Origin: an uncultured Kiritimatiellota bacterium
GTDB lineage: Bacteria > Verrucomicrobiota > Kiritimatiellia > RFP12 > UBA1067
Length of the DNA stretch: 64,000 nucleotides
Direction of reading: 5' to 3'
Assembly (NCBI GenBank): GCA_934635385.1
Contig: CAKTZI010000002.1
Location: 62,001-126,000, forward strand
Shown here piece after piece: positions 16,893-24,747 of this stretch. Position numbers and translations under genes: made by a program. How positions within the stretch are numbered: the first letter of the stretch is position 1; each line of letters starts with the position of its first letter. The notes beneath the pieces were generated by a model. That model was not told the DNA's origin. It made no database searches and worked only from the letters and a program-made list of their open reading frames with translations.

Positions 16893-17127
16893 TCGTGCAT
16901 GGAATGAATACCTTGCTTGGCAGGGCGTAGACAAGAAGACATTGCGGCGAATCAATCAATTGCTTCAAAGCATCGAACGCAATGGCTATTCGTGCATCGG
17001 AAAGCCTGATCCGTTGAAGGAGAACTGGGCTGGCTGGTGGAGTGTCCGCATTGATGATGCGAACCGGCTGATCTTCAGAATCTCGGACGGCTATCTTGAG
17101 ATTGCCGCCTGTTGCGGGCATTATTGA
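16873..17127 (+). CDS. Txe/YoeB family toxin, GTG start
   Basis: This 84-residue protein has the exact length of YoeB. The YoeB pattern WHDRAWNEYLAWQ...INQLLQSIERNG...GKPDPLKENWAGWWSVRID is followed by NRLIFRI and the catalytic C terminus ACCGHY (His-Tyr). YoeB toxins bind the ribosome and cut mRNA at the A site. GTG 16873 was chosen because AGAGGAGAATGC lies 5 bases upstream and the length then fits the family; no ATG is available in the right place. It overlaps the antitoxin by 20 bases, implying translational coupling. Confidence 0.85.
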   Translation: MEKLWHDRAWNEYLAWQGVDKKTLRRINQLLQSIERNGYSCIGKPDPLKENWAGWWSVRIDDANRLIFRISDGYLEIAACCGHY

Positions 17128-17209
17128 CCTTGATGGCAGGTCAGATTACGTGACCGAGGTGTTTGGTTCAGAAATGAGCGACATTTTCCCCAAAACGCCA
17201 AAAGCCTGC

Positions 17210-17269
17210 CGGTTGTCATTTTCTCGCACTTTATGCGCCTACCTTTTCAGATTCCAGCCACAAAGTGGG
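17210..17269 (+). repeat. direct repeat, right copy flanking the toxin-antitoxin island
   Basis: It begins CGGTTGTCATTTTCTCGCAC and ends GATTCCAGCCACAAAGTGGG, and matches 16252-16311. The pair brackets about 900 bases containing both toxin-antitoxin genes. Confidence 0.65.
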
Positions 17270-17323
17270 CACAGAGAATTCTTTGCGCCCACCTTGTGTT
17301 AGCGGTGTAGCTGCCGATTGACG

Positions 17324-17356
17324 TTCTGCATATATTTTAGTATTCTATATGCAGAA
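17324..17356. promoter_or_regulatory. 11-bp inverted repeat operator upstream of the Fic remnant
   Basis: TTCTGCATATA (17324-17334) and TATATGCAGAA (17346-17356) are perfect arms 11 bases apart, just before the start. The Fic remnant ends in a winged-helix-like domain, so autoregulation is plausible. Confidence 0.55.
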
Positions 17357-17369
17357 ACGGAGAGCCTTT

Positions 17370-17832
17370 ATGCATATATTTGACTATTCAATCTTGAAAG
17401 ACGAGCTGTTGCCGGCGCAGTTGGTGAATCTGACGGCCAATGTTTCTGCTTTGAGCGTGATGTCGGGCATGCGTCGCGAATCCAATCAAGCGGCTTTTCA
17501 AGAGATGGAAACCTTAGGCCTCTTCGGTTGGCTGGATGGAAAATGAGACGCGGTATTTTCCTTTCATGATCAATTTTCTGACGACGCTCTATGCCTGTTA
17601 TTCGGAACTGGATCGGCGTTTCGCTTCGGTCAATGCCAAGAAGGTCTCGAAGAAGCGGCGTATCACGGCGACAATACTCAATTCCTTTACGCCGATGGCC
17701 AAGGCGGACATCTGCGCCGTCTTGCCTGATGTGAGTCCGACGACGGTTGAGGCCGTTCTGGGCGAGATGGTACGGTCGGGGCGGGTTCGCAAGATTGGTT
17801 CAGGGCGCGACACGCGCTATTTGAAAGCGTGA
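17370..17832 (+). pseudogene. Fic family protein, internally deleted and frameshifted
   Basis: Two adjoining frames carry the ends of a Fic protein. The first (17370-17546) encodes MHIFDYSILKDELLPAQLVNLTANVSAL, the Fic N-terminal region. The second (17536-17832) encodes FLTTLYACYSELDRRF...KKVSKKRRITATILNSFTP. A C-terminal winged-helix segment follows (KADICAVLPDVSPTTVEAVLGEMVRSGRVRKIGSGRDTRYLK). The central catalytic part with HPFxxGNGR is missing, so AMP-transfer activity is not possible. The break lies near 17530-17550. The reading is from motif resemblance to Fic proteins of the same layout; an intact copy elsewhere cannot be excluded. Confidence 0.7.
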
Positions 17833-17845
17833 CATCCTTGTCTCT

Positions 17846-17863
17846 GTGGGGGCCTGTCCCCAC
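17846..17863. repeat. GTGGGGGCCTGTCCCCAC palindrome
   Basis: This copy of the GGGGTCTGTCCCC family lies 14 bases after the Fic remnant and before queC. Confidence 0.6.
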
Positions 17864-17925
17864 GGGTTAAAGCCATGAAACACGCGGAAACGGGCTTTGG
17901 GCGGCAGATTCGGCGGCGCGACTTA

Positions 17926-17934
17926 TGCTATAAT
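17926..17934 (+). promoter_or_regulatory. extended -10 promoter of queC (leaderless)
   Basis: TGC plus TATAAT (17929-17934). The ATG at 17943 is 8 bases downstream, so the predicted transcript begins at or one base before the start codon. Confidence 0.75.
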
Positions 17935-17942
17935 ACAAGGCC

Positions 17943-18617
17943 ATGAAAGCAGTTGTTGTCCTTTCGGGCGGGCAGGACTCCGCAACGTGTCTTGCGCTCG
18001 CCGTGAAGAAGTACGGTGCGGACGAGGTCGCCGCCATCACGTTCGGCTACGGCCAGCGCCATGCGATCGAGACGAAATATGCGCGTCGGCTCGCGAAGCG
18101 TTTCGGCATCGCCGCGCACAAGGTCGTGAAGTTCGGCTTCTACCGCGACCTCACGACGAACGCGCTTCTCGACCCGACGATGAAGATCGCGCGGGCGCGC
18201 GGCGCGACGTGTCCGACGACGGTTGTCGAGGGGCGCAACGCCTTCTTCTTGCTCGCGGCGGCCGTGTGGGCGAAGACGCTCGGCGCGACCGTCCTCTACA
18301 CGGGCGTGTCGGAGGCGGACTACTCCGGCTATCCCGACTGCCGCGCCGCGTTCATCCGCGCACAGGAGAAGGCGATTCGCCTCGCGCTCGACTACCCGAT
18401 CCGCATCGAGACGCCGTTCATCCACAAGACGAAGGCGGAGGAATGGGCGCTTGCGGACAGGCTTGGCATTCTCGATCTCGTGAAGAACGAGACCGTGACG
18501 TGTTACAACGGCGTGCCCGGCACGGGCTGCGGCAAATGCCCGGCGTGCCGGCTGCGTGCGCGCGGACTGAAAGAGTATGAGGCTTCTCTACACGGACGCG
18601 GCGCTCGTCGTCGTTGA
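17943..18617 (+). CDS. queC: 7-cyano-7-deazaguanine synthase
   Basis: This 224-residue ATP-dependent enzyme converts 7-carboxy-7-deazaguanine to preQ0 in the queuosine pathway. The PP-loop VVLSGGQDSATC is at residues 4-15, FGYGQRH follows, and TPFIHKTKAEEW precedes the zinc site CYNGVPGTGCGKCPAC with four cysteines. The usual motif reads SGGxDS/T, and here it is SGGQDS. The 3' end overlaps the next gene by 41 bases, so the last residues (LHGRGARRR) are probably a run-on. No other queuosine gene lies in the window. Confidence 0.93.
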   Translation: MKAVVVLSGGQDSATCLALAVKKYGADEVAAITFGYGQRHAIETKYARRLAKRFGIAAHKVVKFGFYRDLTTNALLDPTMKIARARGATCPTTVVEGRNAFFLLAAAVWAKTLGATVLYTGVSEADYSGYPDCRAAFIRAQEKAIRLALDYPIRIETPFIHKTKAEEWALADRLGILDLVKNETVTCYNGVPGTGCGKCPACRLRARGLKEYEASLHGRGARRR

Positions 18618-19212
18618 CAAGCCGGCGGGGCAGATTGTCCATCCGGCGCCCGGCCACGAGACGGGCGCGCTCACGGACGAGCTTGTGCGCCGCTTCCCGG
18701 AGATGGCGTCCGTTGGCTCGCGTGAGCGGCCGGGCGTCGTCCATCGCCTCGACATCGACACGAGCGGCGTGATGGTCTTCGCGCGGACGCCGGCGGCGTA
18801 TCGCGACCTGCGCCGCCAGTTCGAGGCACATCACGATGTCCGCAAGACGTATCTCGCCGTCTGCCATTGGCGGCATGGCCTCGCGACGAAGGGCACGCTC
18901 ACGAGTCCCATCGACCGCCAAAAAGCCGTCTCGCACTATGAGGTGCTGGGGCGGCAGGGCGCACTCGCGCTCGTGCGCTTCGACATCGAGACGGGGCGGA
19001 CGCACCAGATCCGCCTTCACGCGGCGAAGGAGCTGGACTGCCCGATTGTCGGCGATCCGCTCTACGGCGACGCGGCGCGCGACCGCCACCTGCGCCGCAA
19101 GCCGACGCGGACGCTGCTGCACGCGGTGGAGCTTTCGTTCCTGCATCCGACGACGAAGAAGCGCGTCACGTTTGCCGCGCCCCCGCCAAACGATCTCGTC
19201 TACATCGGCTGA
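18577..19212 (+). CDS. RluA/RluD family pseudouridine synthase
   Basis: This 211-residue enzyme isomerises uridine in rRNA or tRNA. It has VVVDKPAGQIVHP near the N terminus, the catalytic motif RPGVVHRLDIDTSGVMVFA (Asp in HRLD), ETGRTHQIRLHAA, and IVGDPLYG. It lacks the N-terminal S4 domain of RluD, so it resembles the shorter RluA-like class. It starts inside the 3' end of queC (41-base overlap). The target site cannot be told. Confidence 0.9.
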   Translation: MRLLYTDAALVVVDKPAGQIVHPAPGHETGALTDELVRRFPEMASVGSRERPGVVHRLDIDTSGVMVFARTPAAYRDLRRQFEAHHDVRKTYLAVCHWRHGLATKGTLTSPIDRQKAVSHYEVLGRQGALALVRFDIETGRTHQIRLHAAKELDCPIVGDPLYGDAARDRHLRRKPTRTLLHAVELSFLHPTTKKRVTFAAPPPNDLVYIG

Positions 19213-19245
19213 CGGCCACGGGCGGCCCCGCCGACGGCGAACATT

Positions 19246-19254
19246 TGGTATAAT
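19246..19254 (+). promoter_or_regulatory. extended -10 promoter of the ABC exporter gene (leaderless)
   Basis: TGG plus TATAAT (19249-19254). ATG 19262 lies 7 bases downstream. Confidence 0.75.
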
Positions 19255-19261
19255 CCCCATC

Positions 19262-21262
19262 ATGGGAACCGAATACAGGAAAGAGTTTTTTGACCGCGAC
19301 TACACGTTTCGCGAGGCCTACGGCCGCGCGTGGAAGTACGCGAAGCGCTACAAGCTGCGCATCACCGTCGGCATCGTCTGCGGCATGCTGACGGCGGGCA
19401 CGCTCGTGCCGATCTTCACGGTCGTCAAGCCCGCGCTCGAAAAGGTCTCGCGCACGGAGCGGCGCGAAGCGGCGGACGCTTGTGCGCCTGCCACGGGACA
19501 AGGACAAGGCACTCTGCCGACGCCCGCTACGGGACAAGGCACGCCGTCGCCTGCTGCGTCGCCTGCTGCGGTTTGTTCTGTGGCGGGCGCGCAAGCGTCC
19601 GCCGCCCTGCCGAGCTGGTATCCGAAGGCGAAGAAGATCGCCGACAAGCTCGGCATTCCGCTTGAGCAGGAAGACGGCGCGATGGGCGGGCTGCTTGTCC
19701 TCATGGCGGTCGTCGGCATCCCGCTCGTCGCCTGCCTGCGCCTCGGACTCATCTTCCTCAACCAGTACTGCCTCACGTGGTCGGCTTCGCACGTCGTCAT
19801 GGACTTGCGCCAGGACCTCCTGCGCAAGATCCAGGAGCAGTCGCTCCAGTTCCACGGGCGCATCGACGTCGGGCAGCTCATGTCGCGCGCGACGAGCGAT
19901 CCGCAGGTCATGCAGAACCTGATCCAGAGCATGCTCGCCGAGCTCTGCCGCGCGCCGTTCGAGATCCTGGTCGCCGTCGTCTTCATCATCTGGTTCGCGA
20001 TCGCCAACCACATGCTCGCGACGCTCGGCGTGATCGCGATTGCCATGCCGGCGTTCATGCTGCCGGTCTGCGGGCTCGGCAAGGTGATCCGCAAGTGGTC
20101 GCGGCGGACGCTGGAGAAGTCGTCCGTCGTCGGCTCGCGCATTCACGAGATCCTGACTTGCGTCAAGGTCGTGAAGGCCTACAACACGGAGGAATTCGAG
20201 AACGCGAAGTACGCGCAGGTGAACCGCTCGCTCTTCGGCACGAACATGCGCGCCGTCCGCTGGGGCCTCGTCGTGAGCCCCACGATCGAGACGATCGGCA
20301 TCATTGTCATCTGCGCGTTCCTCGTCTGGTGCTTCGCGGCGCACGTCACGCTCGCGAACGTCATCCCGATGATTGCGCCGCTGCTGCTCATCTACCGTCC
20401 GATCAAGCAGATGGCGAGCCTCCAGGTCTCCATCGAGACGGCGCAGGCGTCGCTCCAGCGCATCTGGTCGCTGATGGACGTCGACATGCGCCTGCCCGAG
20501 AAGGCGGACGCGCCGGCGAAAACCGCGTTCACGGACAGGGTCGTCTTCGACGACGTCTCGTTCCGCTACGACACGGCTGACCACGACGCCGTCTCGCACG
20601 CCTCGTTCGAGATCCGGCGCGGGCAGATGGTCGCCGTCGTCGGCGGCACGGGCAGCGGCAAGTCGACGCTTTCTGGCCTTCTCGCGCGCTTCTTCGACCC
20701 GACGGCGGGCCGCATCACGATGGACGGCACGGATCTGCGCGACCTTCGGATCGCCGACCTGCGCACGCTCGTCGGCTCCGTCCAGCAGGAGACGATCCTC
20801 TTCAACGACACGATCGAGGAGAACATCAAGTACGGCTCGCCGGACGCGACGCACGAGCAGGTCGTCGCCGCTGCGAAGATGGCGAACGCCCACGGGTTCA
20901 TCCGGGAGCAACCGGAGGGCTACGCGCGGCTCTGCGGCGAGAAGGGCTTCGCGCTCTCCGGCGGCGAGCGCCAGCGCATCGCCATCGCGCGGGCGATCCT
21001 GCGCAATCCGCCGATCCTCATCCTCGACGAGGCGACGAGCGCGCTCGACACGGTGACGGAGCGGCTCGTGCAGGACGCATTGAACAACCTGATGAAGAAC
21101 CGCACGGTCTTCGCCATCGCCCACCGCCTCTCGACCGTCCGCGACGCCGACCTCATCCTCGTCATGGATCACGGCAAGATCGTCGAGCGCGGCACGCACG
21201 ACGAGCTCTACGCGGCGAACGGCGTCTACCGCCGTCTCTGCGACATGCAGAAGACGGACTGA
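19262..21262 (+). CDS. MsbA-like ABC exporter with repeat-derived loop
   Basis: This 666-residue half-transporter has an N-terminal membrane domain (helices from about residue 32) and a C-terminal ATPase. Walker A is VVGGTGSGKSTL, the signature is LSGGERQRIAIARAIL, and Walker B is ILILDEATSALD. It resembles lipid/lipid A flippases of the MsbA type. Residues about 71-117, in the first extracytoplasmic loop, are Ala/Pro/Gly/Thr-rich (ATGQGQGTLPTPATGQG). Their DNA holds CGGGACAAGGCA units and a tandem GTCGCCTGCTGC, in reverse orientation to a repeat in the dxs linker. The start at 19262 follows a -10 box; the longer upstream frame overlaps the pseudouridine synthase gene and is not used. Confidence 0.88.
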   Translation: MGTEYRKEFFDRDYTFREAYGRAWKYAKRYKLRITVGIVCGMLTAGTLVPIFTVVKPALEKVSRTERREAADACAPATGQGQGTLPTPATGQGTPSPAASPAAVCSVAGAQASAALPSWYPKAKKIADKLGIPLEQEDGAMGGLLVLMAVVGIPLVACLRLGLIFLNQYCLTWSASHVVMDLRQDLLRKIQEQSLQFHGRIDVGQLMSRATSDPQVMQNLIQSMLAELCRAPFEILVAVVFIIWFAIANHMLATLGVIAIAMPAFMLPVCGLGKVIRKWSRRTLEKSSVVGSRIHEILTCVKVVKAYNTEEFENAKYAQVNRSLFGTNMRAVRWGLVVSPTIETIGIIVICAFLVWCFAAHVTLANVIPMIAPLLLIYRPIKQMASLQVSIETAQASLQRIWSLMDVDMRLPEKADAPAKTAFTDRVVFDDVSFRYDTADHDAVSHASFEIRRGQMVAVVGGTGSGKSTLSGLLARFFDPTAGRITMDGTDLRDLRIADLRTLVGSVQQETILFNDTIEENIKYGSPDATHEQVVAAAKMANAHGFIREQPEGYARLCGEKGFALSGGERQRIAIARAILRNPPILILDEATSALDTVTERLVQDALNNLMKNRTVFAIAHRLSTVRDADLILVMDHGKIVERGTHDELYAANGVYRRLCDMQKTD

Positions 21263-21265
21263 AAA

Positions 21266-21274
21266 TGGTATAAT
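21266..21274 (+). promoter_or_regulatory. extended -10 promoter of galE
   Basis: TGG plus TATAAT (21269-21274). The leader is about 30 bases with GAAGGATCAG as ribosome site. Confidence 0.7.
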
Positions 21275-21309
21275 CTGCACATCCAAGAAAAGCGAAAGAA
21301 GGATCAGTC

Positions 21310-22344
21310 ATGAAGATTCTGGTTACGGGCGGTGCCGGCTACATCGGCAGCCATACGGTCGTGGAGCTCCTGAACGCGGGGCACGAGGTCGTCGTCGTCG
21401 ACAACCTCTGCAACAGCTCGCGCAAGTCGCTTGCGCGCGTGAAGCGCATCACGGGCAAGGAGCCGACCTTCTACAAGGCCGACATCCGCGACGAGAAGAA
21501 GCTGAACGCCATCCTCGACGCGGAGGCGCCGTTCCAGGCGACGATTCACTTCGCCGCGCTGAAGGCCGTCGGCGAGTCGACGAAGGTTCCGCTCAAGTAC
21601 TACGCCAATAACCTCGGCGGCACGTTCACGCTCTTGAAGTGCCTTGCGGACCACAACTGCAAGAACATCGTCTTCTCGTCCTCGGCGACGGTCTACGGCG
21701 AGCCGAAGTCCGTGCCGATCCGCGAGGACTTCCCGACGCCGGGCTGCACAAACCCCTATGGCTGGACGAAGCTCATGATGGAGCAGGTCTTCAAGGACGT
21801 CCAGAAGGCCGATCCCGCGTGGAACGTGATCCTCCTGCGCTACTTCAACCCGATTGGTGCGCACAAGTCGGGCCTCATCGGCGAAGACCCGGCGGGCATC
21901 CCGAACAACCTCCTGCCGTACGTCGCGCAGGTCGCGGTCGGCCGCCGTCCCGAGCTCAGCGTCTTCGGCAACGACTACCCGACGCCGGACGGCACGGGCG
22001 TGCGCGACTACATCCACGTCGTCGATTTGGCGATCGGCCACCTGAAGGCCATCGAGAAGCTGGAGAAGGAGCCGACGCTCGGCCTCAAGGTCTACAACCT
22101 CGGCACGGGGCACGGCTATTCGGTTCTCCAGATCGTCAAGGCGTTCGAGAAGGCCTCGGGCCGTCCCGTGCCGTACAAGATCTGCCCGCGCCGTCCCGGC
22201 GACATCGCCGAGTGCTGGGCCGACCCGGCGCTCGCCGCAAAGGAGCTTGGCTGGAAGGCCGAGCGCGGCATCGACGAGATGTGCGCGGACACGTGGCGCT
22301 GGCAGGAGCAGAATCCCTACGGCTACGAGAAGAAGGCGGACTGA
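21310..22344 (+). CDS. galE: UDP-glucose 4-epimerase
   Basis: This 344-residue short-chain dehydrogenase-type enzyme interconverts UDP-glucose and UDP-galactose for envelope glycans. The NAD-binding GGAGYIGSHTV is at the N terminus. SSSATVYG carries the catalytic Ser/Thr region, and NPYGWTKLMME the Tyr-xxx-Lys pair. RDYIHVVDLA and the substrate-binding LRYFNPIGAH are typical of GalE. Length is normal. A proper leader with a ribosome site distinguishes it from the neighbouring leaderless genes. Confidence 0.96.
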   Translation: MKILVTGGAGYIGSHTVVELLNAGHEVVVVDNLCNSSRKSLARVKRITGKEPTFYKADIRDEKKLNAILDAEAPFQATIHFAALKAVGESTKVPLKYYANNLGGTFTLLKCLADHNCKNIVFSSSATVYGEPKSVPIREDFPTPGCTNPYGWTKLMMEQVFKDVQKADPAWNVILLRYFNPIGAHKSGLIGEDPAGIPNNLLPYVAQVAVGRRPELSVFGNDYPTPDGTGVRDYIHVVDLAIGHLKAIEKLEKEPTLGLKVYNLGTGHGYSVLQIVKAFEKASGRPVPYKICPRRPGDIAECWADPALAAKELGWKAERGIDEMCADTWRWQEQNPYGYEKKAD

Positions 22345-22356
22345 CGGAACGGCCTG

Positions 22357-22962
22357 ATGGCGGCGACCGCTGACATTCTCGCGTTCGTGCTCGACGGGCT
22401 CGCGGACTACCTCGAACTCGAACGCGAGCTGGGCGTTCGGGCGGTCGAGGTCGACCGCGCGCTGCTCGCGCCGCCGGCGGTGGCTACGGCAGACAGGACG
22501 GCGGCGGCGACGGCGGCGGACAGGACGCATGGGACGCAGACGACGCACAGGACGGAGGAGCCGGCGTCAAGGGCCGCGACAGAGCCGGGGGCAAAGGGGC
22601 CGCTCGACTTCATCTTCATCGCCGACAAGCCGCTGTCGCCGCGCGCGACCGAGATGATGGCGAAGATCATTCCGGCGATGGGCCAGACGCCCGAGACCGC
22701 GCCGGTCGTCGTCGCGCCGCCGATTCCGAACGCGCGGTTCTTCGTGTTTCTCGGACGCGCCGCGCTCGCGAAGTACATGCCGGGGATGCGCGGCGAGGAG
22801 AACCGCTGGCTCAAGTCGCCGAAGGGCAAGGACGTCCTCCTCGTGAAGTCGCCGGAGGAGATCGTGCGGTTCACGACGGTGACCCCGGCCCTCAAGAAGA
22901 TGAAGCAGGACATGTGGCTTGCGCTGAAGACGGTACGCCAGCGCGCGGAACTGGGAATGTGA
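22357..22962 (+). CDS. hypothetical protein with degenerate uracil-DNA glycosylase-like C terminus
   Basis: This 201-residue protein has an N-terminal helical part (MAATADILAFVLDGLADYLELERELG) and a low-complexity linker at about residues 45-80 (TADRTAAATAADRTHG). The C-terminal part contains DFIFIADKP, FFVFLGRAALAKYMPG, LLVKSPEEIVRF and PALKKMKQDMWLALKTV. This order recalls family 4 uracil-DNA glycosylases (LGxxA, then a strand, then a final WxDL helix), but the catalytic residues and Fe-S cysteines are not visible. It lies 12 bases after galE and 4 before pyrK. The DNA-glycosylase resemblance is by eye, and activity is doubtful. Confidence 0.5.
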   Translation: MAATADILAFVLDGLADYLELERELGVRAVEVDRALLAPPAVATADRTAAATAADRTHGTQTTHRTEEPASRAATEPGAKGPLDFIFIADKPLSPRATEMMAKIIPAMGQTPETAPVVVAPPIPNARFFVFLGRAALAKYMPGMRGEENRWLKSPKGKDVLLVKSPEEIVRFTTVTPALKKMKQDMWLALKTVRQRAELGM

Positions 22963-22966
22963 GGCT

Positions 22967-23749
22967 ATGCGAAACGAACAGACAAAGGTGATTTCACACG
23001 CGGCCTGTGGGCCGGGCTACCGGCTACTCGTGCTGGACGCGCCGCAGATCGCGGCGGATGCCCGGCCGGGGCAGTTCGTGCACGTGAAGGTGCCCGCGCT
23101 GGAGGCGAGCGCCCTGCGGCGTCCGTTCTCGATCTTCAACGCCGGGGACGGACGGCTTGAGCTCCTCTACAAGACGGTGGGGCGCGGCACGGCGGCCCTG
23201 AACGCCGTGAAGCCGGGCGAGACGGTCGAGGTGCTGGGGCCGCTCGGGCGGGGCTTCCCGACGACGTGCGACGGCACGCCGCTGCTCGTGGGCGGCGGCT
23301 ATGGCGTCGCGCCGCTCTACTTTCTTGCGCGGCGACTGCACCAAACCTCCCAAACGTCCAAACCTCCCAAACTCTTCGTTGGCGGCCGCACGAAAGACGA
23401 CCTGCTGGCGCTCGACCGCTTCGCCGCGCTCGGTGTCGAGGTCTTCGCCGCGACGAACGACGGCTCGTTCGGCACGAAGGGCTTTGCCGTCGTGCCGCTG
23501 GACGCGGAACTGAACCGCCTGCGCGCGGCGGGCGAACGCTTCGCGCTGTTCACGTGCGGGCCGGACGGTCTGCTGAAGGCGGTCTCGGAACGCGCGTGCG
23601 CGCTTGGCGTGCCGGGCTGGATCTCGGTCGACCGCCACATGGTCTGCGGCGTCGGCGCGTGCTACGCCTGCATCCAGCGGACGGTGAAAGGCAATGCGCG
23701 CTGCTGCGTGGACGGCCCGGTGTTCAAGGCGGCTGACTTGGTCTGGTGA
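22967..23749 (+). CDS. pyrK: dihydroorotate dehydrogenase electron transfer subunit
   Basis: This 260-residue flavoprotein of the ferredoxin-reductase type passes electrons from PyrD to NAD in pyrimidine synthesis. RRPFSIFN binds FAD, LLVGGGYGVAPLYFLA binds NAD, and the C-terminal cysteines (DRHMVCGVGACYACIQRT...ARCCVDGPVF) hold a [2Fe-2S] cluster. Residues about 125-132 (HQTSQTSKPP) come from a C-rich repeat, CAAACCTCCCAAACGTCC, inside an exposed loop between strands. The partner pyrD is not in the window. The gene starts 4 bases after its neighbour with GTGAGGCT before the ATG. Confidence 0.88.
   Translation: MRNEQTKVISHAACGPGYRLLVLDAPQIAADARPGQFVHVKVPALEASALRRPFSIFNAGDGRLELLYKTVGRGTAALNAVKPGETVEVLGPLGRGFPTTCDGTPLLVGGGYGVAPLYFLARRLHQTSQTSKPPKLFVGGRTKDDLLALDRFAALGVEVFAATNDGSFGTKGFAVVPLDAELNRLRAAGERFALFTCGPDGLLKAVSERACALGVPGWISVDRHMVCGVGACYACIQRTVKGNARCCVDGPVFKAADLVW
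23339..23376 (+). repeat. pyrimidine-rich repeat inside pyrK
   Basis: CAAACCTCCCAAA occurs twice within 38 bases. It resembles the CTCAACC tract at 33320-33369 and the complement of 2446-2475. Confidence 0.55.
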
Positions 23750-23764
23750 AGGAGAGGCGGGTCA

Positions 23765-24733
23765 ATGAAGGTCCAGGGGAGAGTCGTCCGAAGCGTTGCG
23801 GCGGGGCTGTTGCTGGCGGCGCTTGTCGGCTGCGAGACGGAGCCGCCGCCGAGGCCGGTGGGCGAATGGGCGGTCATTTCCGTCTCGGAATGTCCGCGTC
23901 CGCCACAGCCGGAGGGGCTGAGCGGCGTGACGCGCCTTGCGGGCAACCGCTTTCTCGCGATTGACGACCGGGGCGGACGGCTCTGGACGCTCGACGTCGC
24001 GTTTGACGAGACCGCCGGTTCGGTCAAGGGCTGCTCGCTGGCCGGGCACGTGGTGCTGGACGGCGTCAACGACGGCGAAGGCTGCGCATGGGATCCGCTT
24101 CGCAAGACGGTGTGGGTGAGCGACGAGACGGGGCCGTTCGTGTCCGAGCACGATCCGAAGACGGGCCGTCGGCTGGACGAACTTGCGCTGACGGACGATT
24201 TCCGCCGGATTCGTCCGAACCGGGGGCCGGAGGGCCTGACGATCTCGCCGGACGGACGGACGCTCTGGACGTGTCCCGAAGAGGCCGTGGCGGGGGACGG
24301 GCCGCTCGCGTCGCCGACAAACGGGACGCTTGTTCGCCTGCACCGGTACGTGCGCGCATCTGGCCGGGAGGCGTGGCGTCACGCGGAGGAGGTCCCGTAT
24401 CAGGTCGATCCGTTTGGCGGACGGGACTACCGAGGGAAGTCCTGCAGCGGCGTTTCGGGGCTTTGTGCGCTGTCGGACGGCACGCTCCTCGTGCTGGAGC
24501 GCGAGATGAGCGTCAAGGGCTTCCTGCCCTCGTTTCGGCTGCGGCTCTATGCGGTGCGCCCGGGCGAGCCGAAGCGGCTGCTGCTGGATCGCGACACGGG
24601 GCTGGCGATGTACGAGGGAATCTGCCTCGTCTCGGAATCGTCTGGTGGCTCGTCGGCCCGTCTGCTGCTCGTCTCGGACGGTGGGGGGCTGCCGATCGAG
24701 GCGCTGATGTCCGTCACGCTCCTGTGCAAATGA
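23765..24733 (+). CDS. esterase-like phytase-domain lipoprotein
   Basis: This 322-residue exported protein has a lipobox (LAALVGC, Cys23). The rest matches the phytase-like/esterase-like beta-propeller pattern: PEGLSGVTRLAGNRFLAIDDRGG, then NDGEGCAWDP, VWVSDETGPFVSEHD, NRGPEGLTISPDG and GVSGLCALSDGTLLVLERE. Proteins of this family are predicted secreted phosphoesterases; no activity can be assigned here. The gene begins 15 bases after pyrK, with GGAGAGGCGGGTC ahead. The stop overlaps an in-frame ATG of the next gene that is not its best start. Confidence 0.72.
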   Translation: MKVQGRVVRSVAAGLLLAALVGCETEPPPRPVGEWAVISVSECPRPPQPEGLSGVTRLAGNRFLAIDDRGGRLWTLDVAFDETAGSVKGCSLAGHVVLDGVNDGEGCAWDPLRKTVWVSDETGPFVSEHDPKTGRRLDELALTDDFRRIRPNRGPEGLTISPDGRTLWTCPEEAVAGDGPLASPTNGTLVRLHRYVRASGREAWRHAEEVPYQVDPFGGRDYRGKSCSGVSGLCALSDGTLLVLEREMSVKGFLPSFRLRLYAVRPGEPKRLLLDRDTGLAMYEGICLVSESSGGSSARLLLVSDGGGLPIEALMSVTLLCK

Positions 24734-24747
24734 AGGGGACGCGCGGC

